Shown: one piece after another, positions 1 through 6,196 of the stretch
Numbering within the stretch: position 1 is the stretch's first letter
How the letters are laid out: every line of letters starts with the position of its first letter
Source of the DNA: Gallionellaceae bacterium UBA5126
GTDB lineage: Bacteria; Pseudomonadota; Gammaproteobacteria; Burkholderiales; Gallionellaceae
Direction: 5' to 3'
Assembly (NCBI GenBank): GCA_002414205.1
Contig: DHYQ01000024.1
Location: forward strand, 5,647 to 13,505
DNA length: 7,859 nt
Made by a program: the position numbers and the translations under genes
The notes under the pieces: generated by a model
What the model saw: only the letters and a program-made list of their open reading frames with translations
Told to the model about the DNA's origin: nothing
Database searches by the model: none

Positions 1-440
1 GCGGAGGAAATCGGCAGCGGCTCGCCCAGGCCCAATTCAAAAAAATCCGCCGCCACCTTGCTGCGAATCATGCCTTCGGCCTTATTGACCAGCAGCAGAA
101 TCGGCTTGCCGGTTTTGCGCAGTTGCTGCGCAATGATGAGGTCTTGCGGCAAACAACCGGCGCGGCCATCCACCACAAACAGCACCACGTCGGCCTCATC
201 CACCGCCTGACGGCTTTGCTTGGCCATTTCAAACAAAATGCCATCCTTGGCCACCGGCTCCAGCCCGCCGGTATCCACCACCAGATAAGGCCGCTCGCCG
301 ACCCGGCCCCGACCATAGTGACGATCACGGGTCAGCCCGGGCTGATCCGCCACCAGCGCATCCCGGCTGCGGGTCAAGCGATTAAACAGGGTGGATTTGC
401 CCACATTGGGGCGGCCGACTAAAACGAGGGTGGGTAGCAT
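1..440 (-). CDS. der: Ribosome-assembly GTPase Der (EngA), N-terminal part, cut by window edge
   Basis: Der is an essential GTPase with two tandem G domains and a KH-like C-terminus that helps mature the 50S ribosomal subunit. Only the first 146 codons, most of G domain 1, are in the window. Reading the minus strand from ATG at 440, I see G1 (P-loop) GRPNVGKST at residues 9-17, the switch I threonine in PGLTRDR at 34-40, G3 DTGG at 56-59, and G4 NKAE at 119-122. NKAE departs from the canonical NKxD of GTPases, but Der G1 domains often have Glu here. The frame stays open to base 1, so the truncation is only the window edge. It is the last visible gene of the hisS-yfgM-bamB-der run, 57 bp after bamB. 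No strong Shine-Dalgarno is visible (GGT about 6 nt upstream), so translation may depend partly on transcription from upstream. The family call is firm. Confidence 0.96.
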   Translation of the reverse strand, partial: MLPTLVLVGRPNVGKSTLFNRLTRSRDALVADQPGLTRDRHYGRGRVGERPYLVVDTGGLEPVAKDGILFEMAKQSRQAVDEADVVLFVVDGRAGCLPQDLIIAQQLRKTGKPILLLVNKAEGMIRSKVAADFFELGLGEPLPISS

Positions 441-470
441 GATTTACCGAAAAAAATAACGGGGTCAACA

Positions 471-491
471 CCGGATTGCCAAGCAATCCGG
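471..491 (-). other. Perfect 9-bp stem-loop between bamB and der
   Basis: Arms CCGGATTGC and GCAATCCGG flank a CAA loop (plus-strand reading), a perfect 9-bp stem in the 57-bp bamB-der gap. On the coding (minus) strand a T7 run lies about 14 nt beyond the stem (plus-strand A run 450-456). That is too far for a standard intrinsic terminator, so I call it an intercistronic hairpin. It could stabilise the bamB 3' end, partly attenuate transcription into der, or be a dispersed repeat. The structure is certain; the role is not. Confidence 0.6.
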
Positions 492-497
492 CGCTAT

Positions 498-1640
498 TTA
501 ATGGAGTGACAGGGAATACACTTCGCCGCGCTGGGTTTGCACCAGCAGGCCTTGATCCATTTCCTGTGGCGGCAAGGTAATGGGCGCATCGTCCAATTGA
601 ATACGCGCCTGGAAGTGACCATCCTCACGACTCATGGCGTGCAGATAGCCTTCAAAATCGCCCACCAGGGTATGGTCACCATAGGTATACGGCTTGCTGC
701 CCTGACGCAGCTTGAGTTGGTCATTGCGCCACAACGTGGCACCGGAGGTTTTATCCAAGGCCAGCACTACGCCTTTGACATCCGTCAGGTAGAGATATTT
801 GCGCAACAGCATCAGTCCCTTTTCGCCGGTCATGTCACGCGTCCACAGCGTGCTGCCTTGGGAAACATCGAAACAACCGAGCCGTCCCTGGAACGAAATG
901 GCACAAACTTGCTCATCATCCACCACAGGATCGCTGGTGATATCGCTGATGCGCTCCAATTCAGTATTCCCCCGTGGCTGTGACACATTGGCCTCCCACA
1001 ACACCGCGCCATCCTTGATGCTGATGGCCGCCAGCTTGCCCCCGGCAAAACCAGCGAACACCGTACCGCGTTGCACCACCATACCGGCATGACTACGCAC
1101 CACCAAGGCAGGCGTGGCACGCTCGTAGAACCAAAGTTGCTTGCCGTCCGTGGCACTTAAGGCCACGATGCGTCCGTCGCCACTACGCACCAGCACCACA
1201 TTGCCTTCCACTTGCGGTGTCGCCAAGACTTCACTGCTGACTTTGGCCTTCCAGCGCAACTTGCCGTCATCGTCGTAAGCCAACACTTCGCCCTTATCCG
1301 AACCCAACACCAAGAAACCGTCACCACGCCCCACACCAGCGCTGATATTACTGCCGGTTTCCACCTGCCACACCACTTTGCCGCTGCTGCGCGCCAAGCG
1401 GGTCAAACGACCACTGCTGGAGACACCGAATACCGCATTGTCACTCAGGGCGGGCTTGAACCAAGCGGTACCCCCGTCCCCCAAATCGGCTTTCCAACGC
1501 ACCTCAAAACGAGCTTGGGCGGTAAATTCTTCCAAGCGCGCTGGCACTTCCACGTTGTTTTTGCCATTCACCCAATCTGAAATACTGGAGCAACCGCTCA
1601 GCAGCAACAGCGCGCAACATGACCAGCGAGCGAACTTCAT
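498..1640 (-). CDS. bamB: Outer membrane assembly lipoprotein BamB (YfgL)
   Basis: BamB is the beta-propeller lipoprotein of the BAM complex, which inserts beta-barrel proteins into the outer membrane and binds BamA directly. The 380-residue product opens with a short signal peptide ending in the lipobox LSGC (residues 14-17). The lipidated residue is Cys17 and the next is Ser, fitting outer-membrane sorting. The rest is a run of PQQ-type propeller blades, seen as repeated G-x-x-x-W motifs such as SGKVVWQ, DGKLRWK, DGKQLWF, DGAVLWE, QGSTLWT and SGATLWR. The ELERISDI segment matches the conserved BamB loop region implicated in BamA contact. Length fits the family (about 390). The start ATG overlaps the yfgM stop as ATGA, and GGGAGG sits 7 nt upstream inside yfgM, so translation is probably coupled. 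No defects seen. Confidence 0.97.
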   Translation of the reverse strand: MKFARWSCCALLLLSGCSSISDWVNGKNNVEVPARLEEFTAQARFEVRWKADLGDGGTAWFKPALSDNAVFGVSSSGRLTRLARSSGKVVWQVETGSNISAGVGRGDGFLVLGSDKGEVLAYDDDGKLRWKAKVSSEVLATPQVEGNVVLVRSGDGRIVALSATDGKQLWFYERATPALVVRSHAGMVVQRGTVFAGFAGGKLAAISIKDGAVLWEANVSQPRGNTELERISDITSDPVVDDEQVCAISFQGRLGCFDVSQGSTLWTRDMTGEKGLMLLRKYLYLTDVKGVVLALDKTSGATLWRNDQLKLRQGSKPYTYGDHTLVGDFEGYLHAMSREDGHFQARIQLDDAPITLPPQEMDQGLLVQTQRGEVYSLSLH

Positions 1641-2275
1641 TTTGCGCCTCCCAGCGCATCCAACTTCATTTCCAGAATGTTGCGGTAATTGCTCTTATCA
1701 CCCAATTTGTCGAAAGCCAGCTTGTAAGCGGCACGGGCTTCTTCCATTTTGCCCTGCGCGACCAAGACATCCCCCTTCAGGTCGGCGTACAAGGCATCAA
1801 ACGAGGCGGGATGCTCGGCAGCCAGCAATTGCAACGACTCGGCATATTTCTTTTCATCCAGCAGCAGCGCGGCCAGACGCAAACGAGCCACATCTTTCAA
1901 GGCGGGTTCCTTGCTGTGCTCAACCACCCAAGTCAATTGGGTCTTGGCTTGCGGCAAGGCTTGCTTTTCCTCATTCACTTCGGCAGCGGTCAATGCTGCT
2001 TTAGCCGCATACAAAGATCCCGGGTAGCGGTCGGTCAACGCGCTGGCGGCATCATTGACGCGCTTGGCATCGCCGCTCGCCAGTTGCTCAGTGAACTGCT
2101 GATACAGCGTCGCGGCCTCGGCGGCTTGTTTACCTTGGTAATACTGCCAACCGCGCCAACCACCGATCGTCAAAAGCAAACCAAGTACCAGAATGGTAAT
2201 AAAGGTACCATTTTCCTTCCACCAAGCCTTGATACCCTCAACCTGTTCCTGTTCCTGCAAATCCAACGCTGCCAT
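1637..2275 (-). CDS. yfgM: YfgM-family membrane-anchored TPR protein
   Basis: In E. coli YfgM is an inner-membrane protein that associates with the SecYEG translocon and the chaperone PpiD and helps handle secreted and outer-membrane proteins. This 212-residue homologue (E. coli about 206) has a short charged cytoplasmic N-terminus rich in Gln and Glu, one hydrophobic segment at about residues 24-41, and then an Ala/Leu-rich helical periplasmic domain of degenerate TPRs, for example residues such as SFDALYADLKGDVLVAQGK and the following EEARAAYKLAF. A clear AAGGAA Shine-Dalgarno lies 5 nt before the ATG. It follows hisS by 31 bp, and its TGA overlaps the bamB ATG. Placement next to bamB fits a shared role in envelope protein biogenesis. 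The call rests on topology, length and the conserved gene order. Confidence 0.93.
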   Translation of the reverse strand: MAALDLQEQEQVEGIKAWWKENGTFITILVLGLLLTIGGWRGWQYYQGKQAAEAATLYQQFTEQLASGDAKRVNDAASALTDRYPGSLYAAKAALTAAEVNEEKQALPQAKTQLTWVVEHSKEPALKDVARLRLAALLLDEKKYAESLQLLAAEHPASFDALYADLKGDVLVAQGKMEEARAAYKLAFDKLGDKSNYRNILEMKLDALGGAK

Positions 2276-2306
2276 GTTTATTCCTTAATTCAACAACTTA
2301 ACCCGG

Positions 2307-3581
2307 TTAGCTCGCGCACAACATGTTGTGCACCGTCGCCAACAAACCCAAACAACCGACACGAACCTGCTGGCCCGTGCCCAAATTCTTCACCGTGACT
2401 TCCTGCCCTTCAGCTTCACTCTGTCCAATCAACACCGCCAATTTTGCACCACTGGCGTCAGCCTTTTTCATTTGCGACTTGAAGCTGCCACCGCCACAAT
2501 GCAGGATAACGTTCAAATCCACATTGCGCAGACGCTCGGCCACATCACTGGCAAACACCTGGGCCAACTCGCCTTGATGCACCACATAGGCGTCCACACG
2601 CACGCGCGGACAAGTCACGCCGTCATCCTCCAGCAGCGCCAGCAAACGCTCCACGCCCATGGCAAAACCCGTCGCCGGGGCCGGTTTGCCGCCAATTTGT
2701 TCCACCAGCCCGTCGTAGCGCCCACCGGCACAAATCGTGCCCTGCGCGCCCAGCCGGGTGGTGACCCATTCAAACACCGTGCGGTTGTAATAATCCAGCC
2801 CGCGCACCAGACGCGGATTGATCTCGAACGCCACGCCATGCCGGGTCAGCGCGTCCTGCACCGCCTGGAAATGTGCCTTGGCCTCGTCGTCCAGCTCGTC
2901 CATCAAACGCGGCGCACCGGCGATAATGTCCTGCATGGCCGGATTTTTGCTGTCCAGAATGCGCAGCGGATTGCTGTACAAACGGCGCTTAGCCTCGGCA
3001 TCCAGCACATCCTGATGCTGCTCCAGATAGGCGATCAACTTGCCGCGATGACTTTGCCGCGCCGCGCTATCACCCAAGGTATTGATTTGCAATGAAACAT
3101 CTTTGATGCCCAGCTTTTTCCACAAGCGAGCGCACATCAAAACTTGCTCCACATCGATGTCCGGCCCGGCAAAGCCCAGCGCTTCCACGCCTACCTGATG
3201 GAACTGCCGATAGCGGCCCTTCTGTGGACGCTCGTGGCGGAACATCGGCCCGCTGTAATACAAACGCTGCGGCGCGTTGTACAACAAATTGTGCTGCAAC
3301 ACGGCGCGCACGCAGGAAGCGGTACCTTCGGGACGCAACGTGAGGTGGTCGCCATTCAGCGCATCCTCAAAACTGTACATCTCCTTTTCCACAATGTCGG
3401 TCACTTCGCCAATAGCGCGCTTGAACAGCGACGTCGGCTCCACCAGCGGCATGCGGATATTGCGGTAGCCATAGCTGTGCAGCCAGTCGCGCACCACGCC
3501 TTCAAACCACAACCAACGCTCCGCCTCTTCCGGCAGGATGTCATTCATGCCGCGCACGGCTTGCAAGGTATTGTTACTCAT
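2307..3581 (-). CDS. hisS: Histidyl-tRNA synthetase (HisRS)
   Basis: HisRS activates histidine with ATP and charges tRNA-His in the cytoplasm; it is a homodimeric class II aminoacyl-tRNA synthetase. The 424-residue product has the usual length. Landmarks: RGMNDILP near residues 10-17; motif 1 region with [15 protein letters not shown] at 45-59; TLRPEGTAS at 81-89; motif 2 [16 protein letters not shown] at 114-129; the HisRS-specific [13 protein letters not shown] at 260-272, whose Arg corresponds to the catalytic arginine of the family; [10 protein letters not shown] at 283-292; and motif 3 [10 protein letters not shown] at 305-314. The C-terminal third, from about residue 328, is the anticodon-binding domain. 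No strong Shine-Dalgarno precedes the ATG. It is the first visible gene of the operon and has its own likely promoter. In E. coli ispG precedes hisS; here a divergent gene does. Confidence 0.98.
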   Translation of the reverse strand: MSNNTLQAVRGMNDILPEEAERWLWFEGVVRDWLHSYGYRNIRMPLVEPTSLFKRAIGEVTDIVEKEMYSFEDALNGDHLTLRPEGTASCVRAVLQHNLLYNAPQRLYYSGPMFRHERPQKGRYRQFHQVGVEALGFAGPDIDVEQVLMCARLWKKLGIKDVSLQINTLGDSAARQSHRGKLIAYLEQHQDVLDAEAKRRLYSNPLRILDSKNPAMQDIIAGAPRLMDELDDEAKAHFQAVQDALTRHGVAFEINPRLVRGLDYYNRTVFEWVTTRLGAQGTICAGGRYDGLVEQIGGKPAPATGFAMGVERLLALLEDDGVTCPRVRVDAYVVHQGELAQVFASDVAERLRNVDLNVILHCGGGSFKSQMKKADASGAKLAVLIGQSEAEGQEVTVKNLGTGQQVRVGCLGLLATVHNMLCAS

Positions 3582-3630
3582 ACGGAAACAGAATTCTTGA
3601 CCCAGCGGGTCGCCTCAAACAAAGGCGCGG

Positions 3631-3659
3631 ATGATAGCACGGCGCAGCAGTGCCACCAA
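3631..3659 (-). promoter_or_regulatory. Likely sigma70 promoter for hisS operon
   Basis: On the minus strand TTGGTG (plus 3654-3659) and TATCAT (plus 3631-3636) are separated by exactly 17 bp. The -10 box matches TATAAT at 5 of 6 positions and the -35 only at TTG. It would give a leader of about 45 nt before the hisS ATG. Seen by eye only; no transcript evidence. Confidence 0.45.
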
Positions 3660-3754
3660 ACGCTTTGCCACGGATTGCATGTGCATCCACCCGCAAAAAC
3701 GCGCAGAACTTTTGCCTACTCGCCCCACGCAACCACTCATACCGCACGACCATT

Positions 3755-3774
3755 CCTCCCCCTAGCGGGGGAGG
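3755..3774. repeat. Perfect G/C-rich hairpin, possible REP-like element
   Basis: CCTCCCCCTAGCGGGGGAGG is a perfect 8-bp inverted repeat with a TAGC loop, followed by another purine-rich GGAGGGAG at 3777-3784. It lies between the divergent hisS and TPR genes, where a terminator is not expected and no T-run follows. A dispersed intergenic repeat or a regulatory cruciform are the options; copy number in the genome would decide. Confidence 0.55.
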
Positions 3775-3842
3775 CCCGGAGGGAGTTGAAAGCACCGCAC
3801 ACCCCGCCCCTTTTCGGCTACCATGCGCCCTCGCAATCTGGA

Positions 3843-3850
3843 AAGGAAAG
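3843..3850 (+). promoter_or_regulatory. Ribosome binding site fixing the TPR gene start
   Basis: AAGGAAAG ends 4 nt before the ATG at 3855, with its AGGA core 7 nt away. This is the only good ribosome site in the frame. Because the frame is open far upstream, across the antisense of hisS, this site together with the signal peptide sets the true start. Confidence 0.75.
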
Positions 3851-3854
3851 CCCC

Positions 3855-5948
3855 ATGCGCTTGCTCACCCTCACCCTGCTGACCGGCTTCGGCCTGTCTG
3901 CCTTGGCAGATCCACCCAACACACCCGCACCAGTTGCAGCATCCCATACACAACCAACCACCTCTGCTGCCGATGCAGCCAAAACCGCCCGCGAGCGGGC
4001 TGCCAAGGGAACCGTCCTGGAAGCCGTAAAGGCGCTGCAAGAGGCATGCAAACAAGAGCCCAATAACCCGGAAAACTGGAAATTGCTGGCAGAGGCACAA
4101 AGCAAAACGGGCGACCTCGCCGCTGCCAAACAAACCTACCAAAACATGCTGCAACTGGCGACCGCATCTGACACCCCGGCAGCGCGCAATGCCCGTGTAC
4201 AAGCCCTGATTGGCTTGGGCGAAACGGCCAGCACCCAAGGCGACGTACCGGGTGCCATGGCCCATTACCAGCGCGCCCTGACTATCAGCAACCAACTGCA
4301 TCAAGACGTTCCCAACAACAGCACTTGGGAAGAAAGCCGCTACACGGTGTACAAGCGACTGGGCGATGCCCAGCAAGCTCAAGGCCAACTGCCAACGGCA
4401 CTCGCCAGCTACCAGCAATCTCAAGACATCGCTCAAAAACAACTGCAAGCTCAACCCGACAACACCACTTGGCAACGCAATCTGTCCGTGTCCTACGACA
4501 GAATCGGCACCATCCAGCAAGCCCAGGGCCATTTGCCGGAGGCGCTGGCGTCCTTCCGCAATAGCCATGACATCTTTGAAAAACTCGTCCGCCTCGACCC
4601 AGCCAATAGTGAGTGGCAGAACGATTTGTCCATCTCGTTGGAAAGAGTGGGGGGCATTCAACAAACGCAAGGCGATTTGACGGGCGCACTGGCAACCTTT
4701 CAACGCAAGCAATCCATCGACCTGAAATTGACGCAGCTTGATGCTGCCAATACCAAGTGGCAGCGCGACTTGTCCATCTCCTACAACAAAATCGGTACCA
4801 TCCAGCAAGCCCAGGGCAATTTGCCCGGCGCGCTGGTGTCCTTCCGCAAATACTTTGAAATCGCGGAAAAACTCGCCCGCCTCGACCCGGCCAATAGCGA
4901 GTGGCAGCGCGACTTGTCCGTGTCCTACAACAAAATCGGCACCATCCAGCAAGCCCAAGGCGATTTACCGGGGGCGCTGGTGTCCTTTCGCAAAGACTTG
5001 GAAATCACGGAAAAACTCGCCCGCATCGACCCGACCAATAGCGAGTGGCAGCGCGACTTGTCCATCTCCTACGAGAGAATCGGCGACACCCAGCAAGCCC
5101 AGGGCGATTTGCCGGGGGCGCTGCTGTCTTGCCGCAATAGCCTGACCATCCGGGAAAAACTCGCCCGCCTCGACCCGGCCAATAGCCTGTGGCAGCGTGA
5201 CCTGTCCGTGTCTTACAACAAAATCGGCAACATCCAACAAGCCCAGGGCGATTTGACTGGGGCGCTGCTATCCTTCCGTAACAGCCTGGCCATCCGGGAA
5301 AAGCTCGCCCGCCTCGACCCTGCCAATAGCGGGTGGCAAAACGATTTGTCCATATCGCTGGAAAAAGTGGGTGGCATTCAACAAGCGCAAGGCGATTTAA
5401 CGGGCGCACTGGCAACCTTTCAACGCAAACAATCCATTGACTTGAAACTGACCCAGCTAGATGCCGCCAATACCAAGTGGCAGCGCGACTTGTCCATCTC
5501 CTACAACAAAATCGGCGACATCCAGCAAGCCCAGGGCGATTTGTCGGGGGCGCTGGTGTCCTTCCGCAATGGCCTGACCATCGCGGAGAAACTCGCCCGC
5601 CTCGACCCGGCCAATAGCCAGTGGCAGCGTGACCTGTCCGTGTCATACGGCATGATTGGCATCATTCAACAAGCACAAGGTGATTTGAAGGATGCCTTGG
5701 CTTCCTACCAAAAAACATTGTCCATCCAGGACAAACTCGCCCGCCTCGATCCGGCCAATGTGCAATGGCAAACGGATGTGGTGGTGTCGTGCGTCAAGCT
5801 CTCCCGTGTGACGGAAGGGCAAACCGCCCGCGATTATCTGCAACGTGCCTTGAGCATCGCCGAGCGGCTGGACAAGGAAGGTAAATTGAATGCTACGCAA
5901 AGTGGCTGGGCAGGCACATTGCGTGGAATGTTGGCCGAACAAAAATAA
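3855..5948 (+). CDS. Exported 697-residue protein with ten 48-residue TPR-type repeats
   Basis: Function not recognised. Residues 1-18 form a signal peptide (MRLL, hydrophobic core, cleavage likely after ALA18), so the protein is probably periplasmic or secreted. No lipobox is seen. A Pro/Thr/Ala-rich linker follows to about residue 45, then ordinary TPR-like helices at roughly 50-155 (PNNPENWKLLAEAQSKTGD, then QGDVPGAMAHYQRALTI). Residues 156-635 are ten contiguous 48-residue repeats of the type WQRDLSxSYNKIGxIQQAQGD followed by LxGALxSFRxxLxIxEKLARLDPAN. A degenerate half-repeat and cap (636-697) end the protein. TPR hallmarks (G-x-x-x-QAQGD, the GAL alanine, DPAN) are clear, and helix B is longer than in the canonical 34-residue TPR. 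Such solenoids bind other proteins. No enzymatic domain is present. It is divergent from hisS, and its stop is 5 bp from a REP-like element, so it is probably monocistronic. Confidence 0.88.
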   Translation: MRLLTLTLLTGFGLSALADPPNTPAPVAASHTQPTTSAADAAKTARERAAKGTVLEAVKALQEACKQEPNNPENWKLLAEAQSKTGDLAAAKQTYQNMLQLATASDTPAARNARVQALIGLGETASTQGDVPGAMAHYQRALTISNQLHQDVPNNSTWEESRYTVYKRLGDAQQAQGQLPTALASYQQSQDIAQKQLQAQPDNTTWQRNLSVSYDRIGTIQQAQGHLPEALASFRNSHDIFEKLVRLDPANSEWQNDLSISLERVGGIQQTQGDLTGALATFQRKQSIDLKLTQLDAANTKWQRDLSISYNKIGTIQQAQGNLPGALVSFRKYFEIAEKLARLDPANSEWQRDLSVSYNKIGTIQQAQGDLPGALVSFRKDLEITEKLARIDPTNSEWQRDLSISYERIGDTQQAQGDLPGALLSCRNSLTIREKLARLDPANSLWQRDLSVSYNKIGNIQQAQGDLTGALLSFRNSLAIREKLARLDPANSGWQNDLSISLEKVGGIQQAQGDLTGALATFQRKQSIDLKLTQLDAANTKWQRDLSISYNKIGDIQQAQGDLSGALVSFRNGLTIAEKLARLDPANSQWQRDLSVSYGMIGIIQQAQGDLKDALASYQKTLSIQDKLARLDPANVQWQTDVVVSCVKLSRVTEGQTARDYLQRALSIAERLDKEGKLNATQSGWAGTLRGMLAEQK
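4608..4895 (+). repeat. Higher-order repeat copy 1 (units 3-4)
   Basis: This two-unit block matches 5328-5615 at an offset of exactly 720 bp (five units). By my hand count unit 3 and unit 8 differ at 16 of 144 bases, of which 13 are silent, and units 4 and 9 also differ at 16 of 144. Bases 4746-4795 are identical to 5466-5515, a 50-bp run. Confidence 0.85.
5328..5615 (+). repeat. Higher-order repeat copy 2 (units 8-9)
   Basis: Second copy of the block described at 4608-4895. It carries the rare SLExVGG unit type followed by a common-type unit. The excess of silent over amino-acid-changing differences suggests that both copies are under protein-level constraint since duplication or last gene conversion. 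Confidence 0.85.
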
Positions 5949-5953
5949 TCCGG

Positions 5954-6021
5954 CGTAGGTGCGGATTTATCCGCACATTCCCTCTTTTTTTCAAAATTGT
6001 GCGAATAAATTCGCACCTACG
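5954..6021. repeat. REP-like inverted doublet A (GTAGGTGCG type)
   Basis: Two 23-bp arms (5954-5976 and 5999-6021) are inverted copies separated by 22 bp. Each arm begins CGTAGG and is itself a hairpin: GTGCGGATTTATCCGCAC at 5959-5976 and GTGCGAATAAATTCGCAC at 5999-6016, both with 8-bp perfect stems and a 2-base centre. Aligned in the same orientation, the arms differ at two positions that pair with each other (G-C in one, A-T in the other). A GTAG head followed by a hairpin, in head-to-head pairs, is the layout of REP/REPIN elements mobilised by RAYT proteins. I infer membership from structure alone. Confidence 0.75.
5959..5991 (+). terminator. Possible terminator of the TPR gene
   Basis: The left hairpin of doublet A (5959-5976) begins 10 bp after the TPR stop codon and is followed by a T7 run at 5985-5991. 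The 8-nt gap (attccctc) between stem and T-run is longer than in a standard intrinsic terminator, so function is doubtful. The repeat may have been co-opted as the 3' end of the mRNA. Confidence 0.35.
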
Positions 6022-6033
6022 GTGGGGCGAAAT

Positions 6034-6110
6034 GTAGGGTGGATAAGCGTCAGCGCATCCACCAATGCCGGGCGAAAAATGGTCGATGCGCTGCGCTTAT
6101 CGACCCTACG
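6034..6110. repeat. REP-like inverted doublet B (GTAGGGTGGATAAGCG type)
   Basis: Two 30-bp arms (6034-6063 and 6081-6110) are inverted copies separated by 17 bp and differ by one inserted T plus paired changes. The left arm has outer stem GGTGGAT/ATCCACC (6038-6044 with 6057-6063) and the right arm has GGTCGAT/ATCGACC (6081-6087 with 6099-6105). The G-C pair in one arm is C-G in the other, a compensating change. Arms start GTAGGG and the loops contain AAGCG...CAGCGC in both. This resembles dispersed intergenic repeats of proteobacteria. It is unrelated in sequence to doublet A apart from the GTAGG head. Confidence 0.75.
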
Positions 6111-6187
6111 GCACGGTATCGCCCGCCAGGCCGCGCAGCGGAATGCGGGGGGATTGTGATACCCTCCGCTTGGTTTTGCATGTGTAT

Positions 6188-6191
6188 GGAG
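6188..6191 (+). promoter_or_regulatory. Ribosome binding site fixing the adaptor gene start
   Basis: GGAG lies 5 nt before the ATG at 6197. The frame is open back to 6065, inside REP-like doublet B, so this site and the position of the membrane anchor decide the start. An in-frame GTG at 6191 overlaps the site and is a poorer candidate. Confidence 0.65.
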
Positions 6192-6196
6192 TGACG

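Larger units (their letters stand above)
4320..5759 (+). repeat. Ten in-frame tandem 144-bp repeats encoding TPR units
   Basis: Units start at 4320, 4464, 4608, 4752, 4896, 5040, 5184, 5328, 5472 and 5616, each exactly 144 bp with no length variation; a decayed eleventh begins at 5760. The tryptophan codon is the third codon of every unit. Central units are most alike and edge units more diverged, as expected if the array grew or was homogenised from the middle by unequal recombination. Two unit types exist: the common SYxKIG type, and a rarer one with SLExVGG and ATFQRKQSIDLKLTQLDAAN in units 3 and 8. Confidence 0.95.

Noticed and set aside
1619..2398. 259-codon plus-strand frame over yfgM
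   Set aside because: Antisense to a clearly conserved gene, with no domain or ribosome site of its own.
3574..3795. 73-codon minus-strand frame upstream of hisS
   Set aside because: It overlaps the hisS start and its likely promoter, has no family resemblance, and covers the G/C-rich hairpin.
3786..3824. TTGAAA (3786) with TACCAT (3819) as the TPR gene promoter
   Set aside because: The spacing is 27 bp, far from the usual 16-18, and no better -35 was found for TACCAT. A promoter must exist nearby but I cannot place it.
3144..3854. In-frame 237-codon upstream extension of the TPR gene (934-residue reading)
   Set aside because: It runs antisense through hisS and the promoter region. The ribosome site and signal peptide at 3855 give a far better start.
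3762..4958. 398-codon minus-strand open frame over the TPR gene (also 5005-5646)
   Set aside because: An antisense shadow of the repeat array: its repetitive protein only mirrors the 144-bp period, and it has no ribosome site or recognisable domain.
4320..5759. Regular repeats as a CRISPR array
   Set aside because: The units are 144 bp, contiguous, in frame and coding, with no spacers; this is a protein repeat.
6115..6163. GGTATC/GATACC inverted repeat before the adaptor gene as an operator
   Set aside because: Only 6 bp with 37 bp between arms; expected by chance at this level.
6065..6196. Longer start for the adaptor protein (430 residues)
   Set aside because: The extension would begin inside REP-like doublet B and places 44 odd residues before the membrane anchor; GGAG before 6197 fits better.
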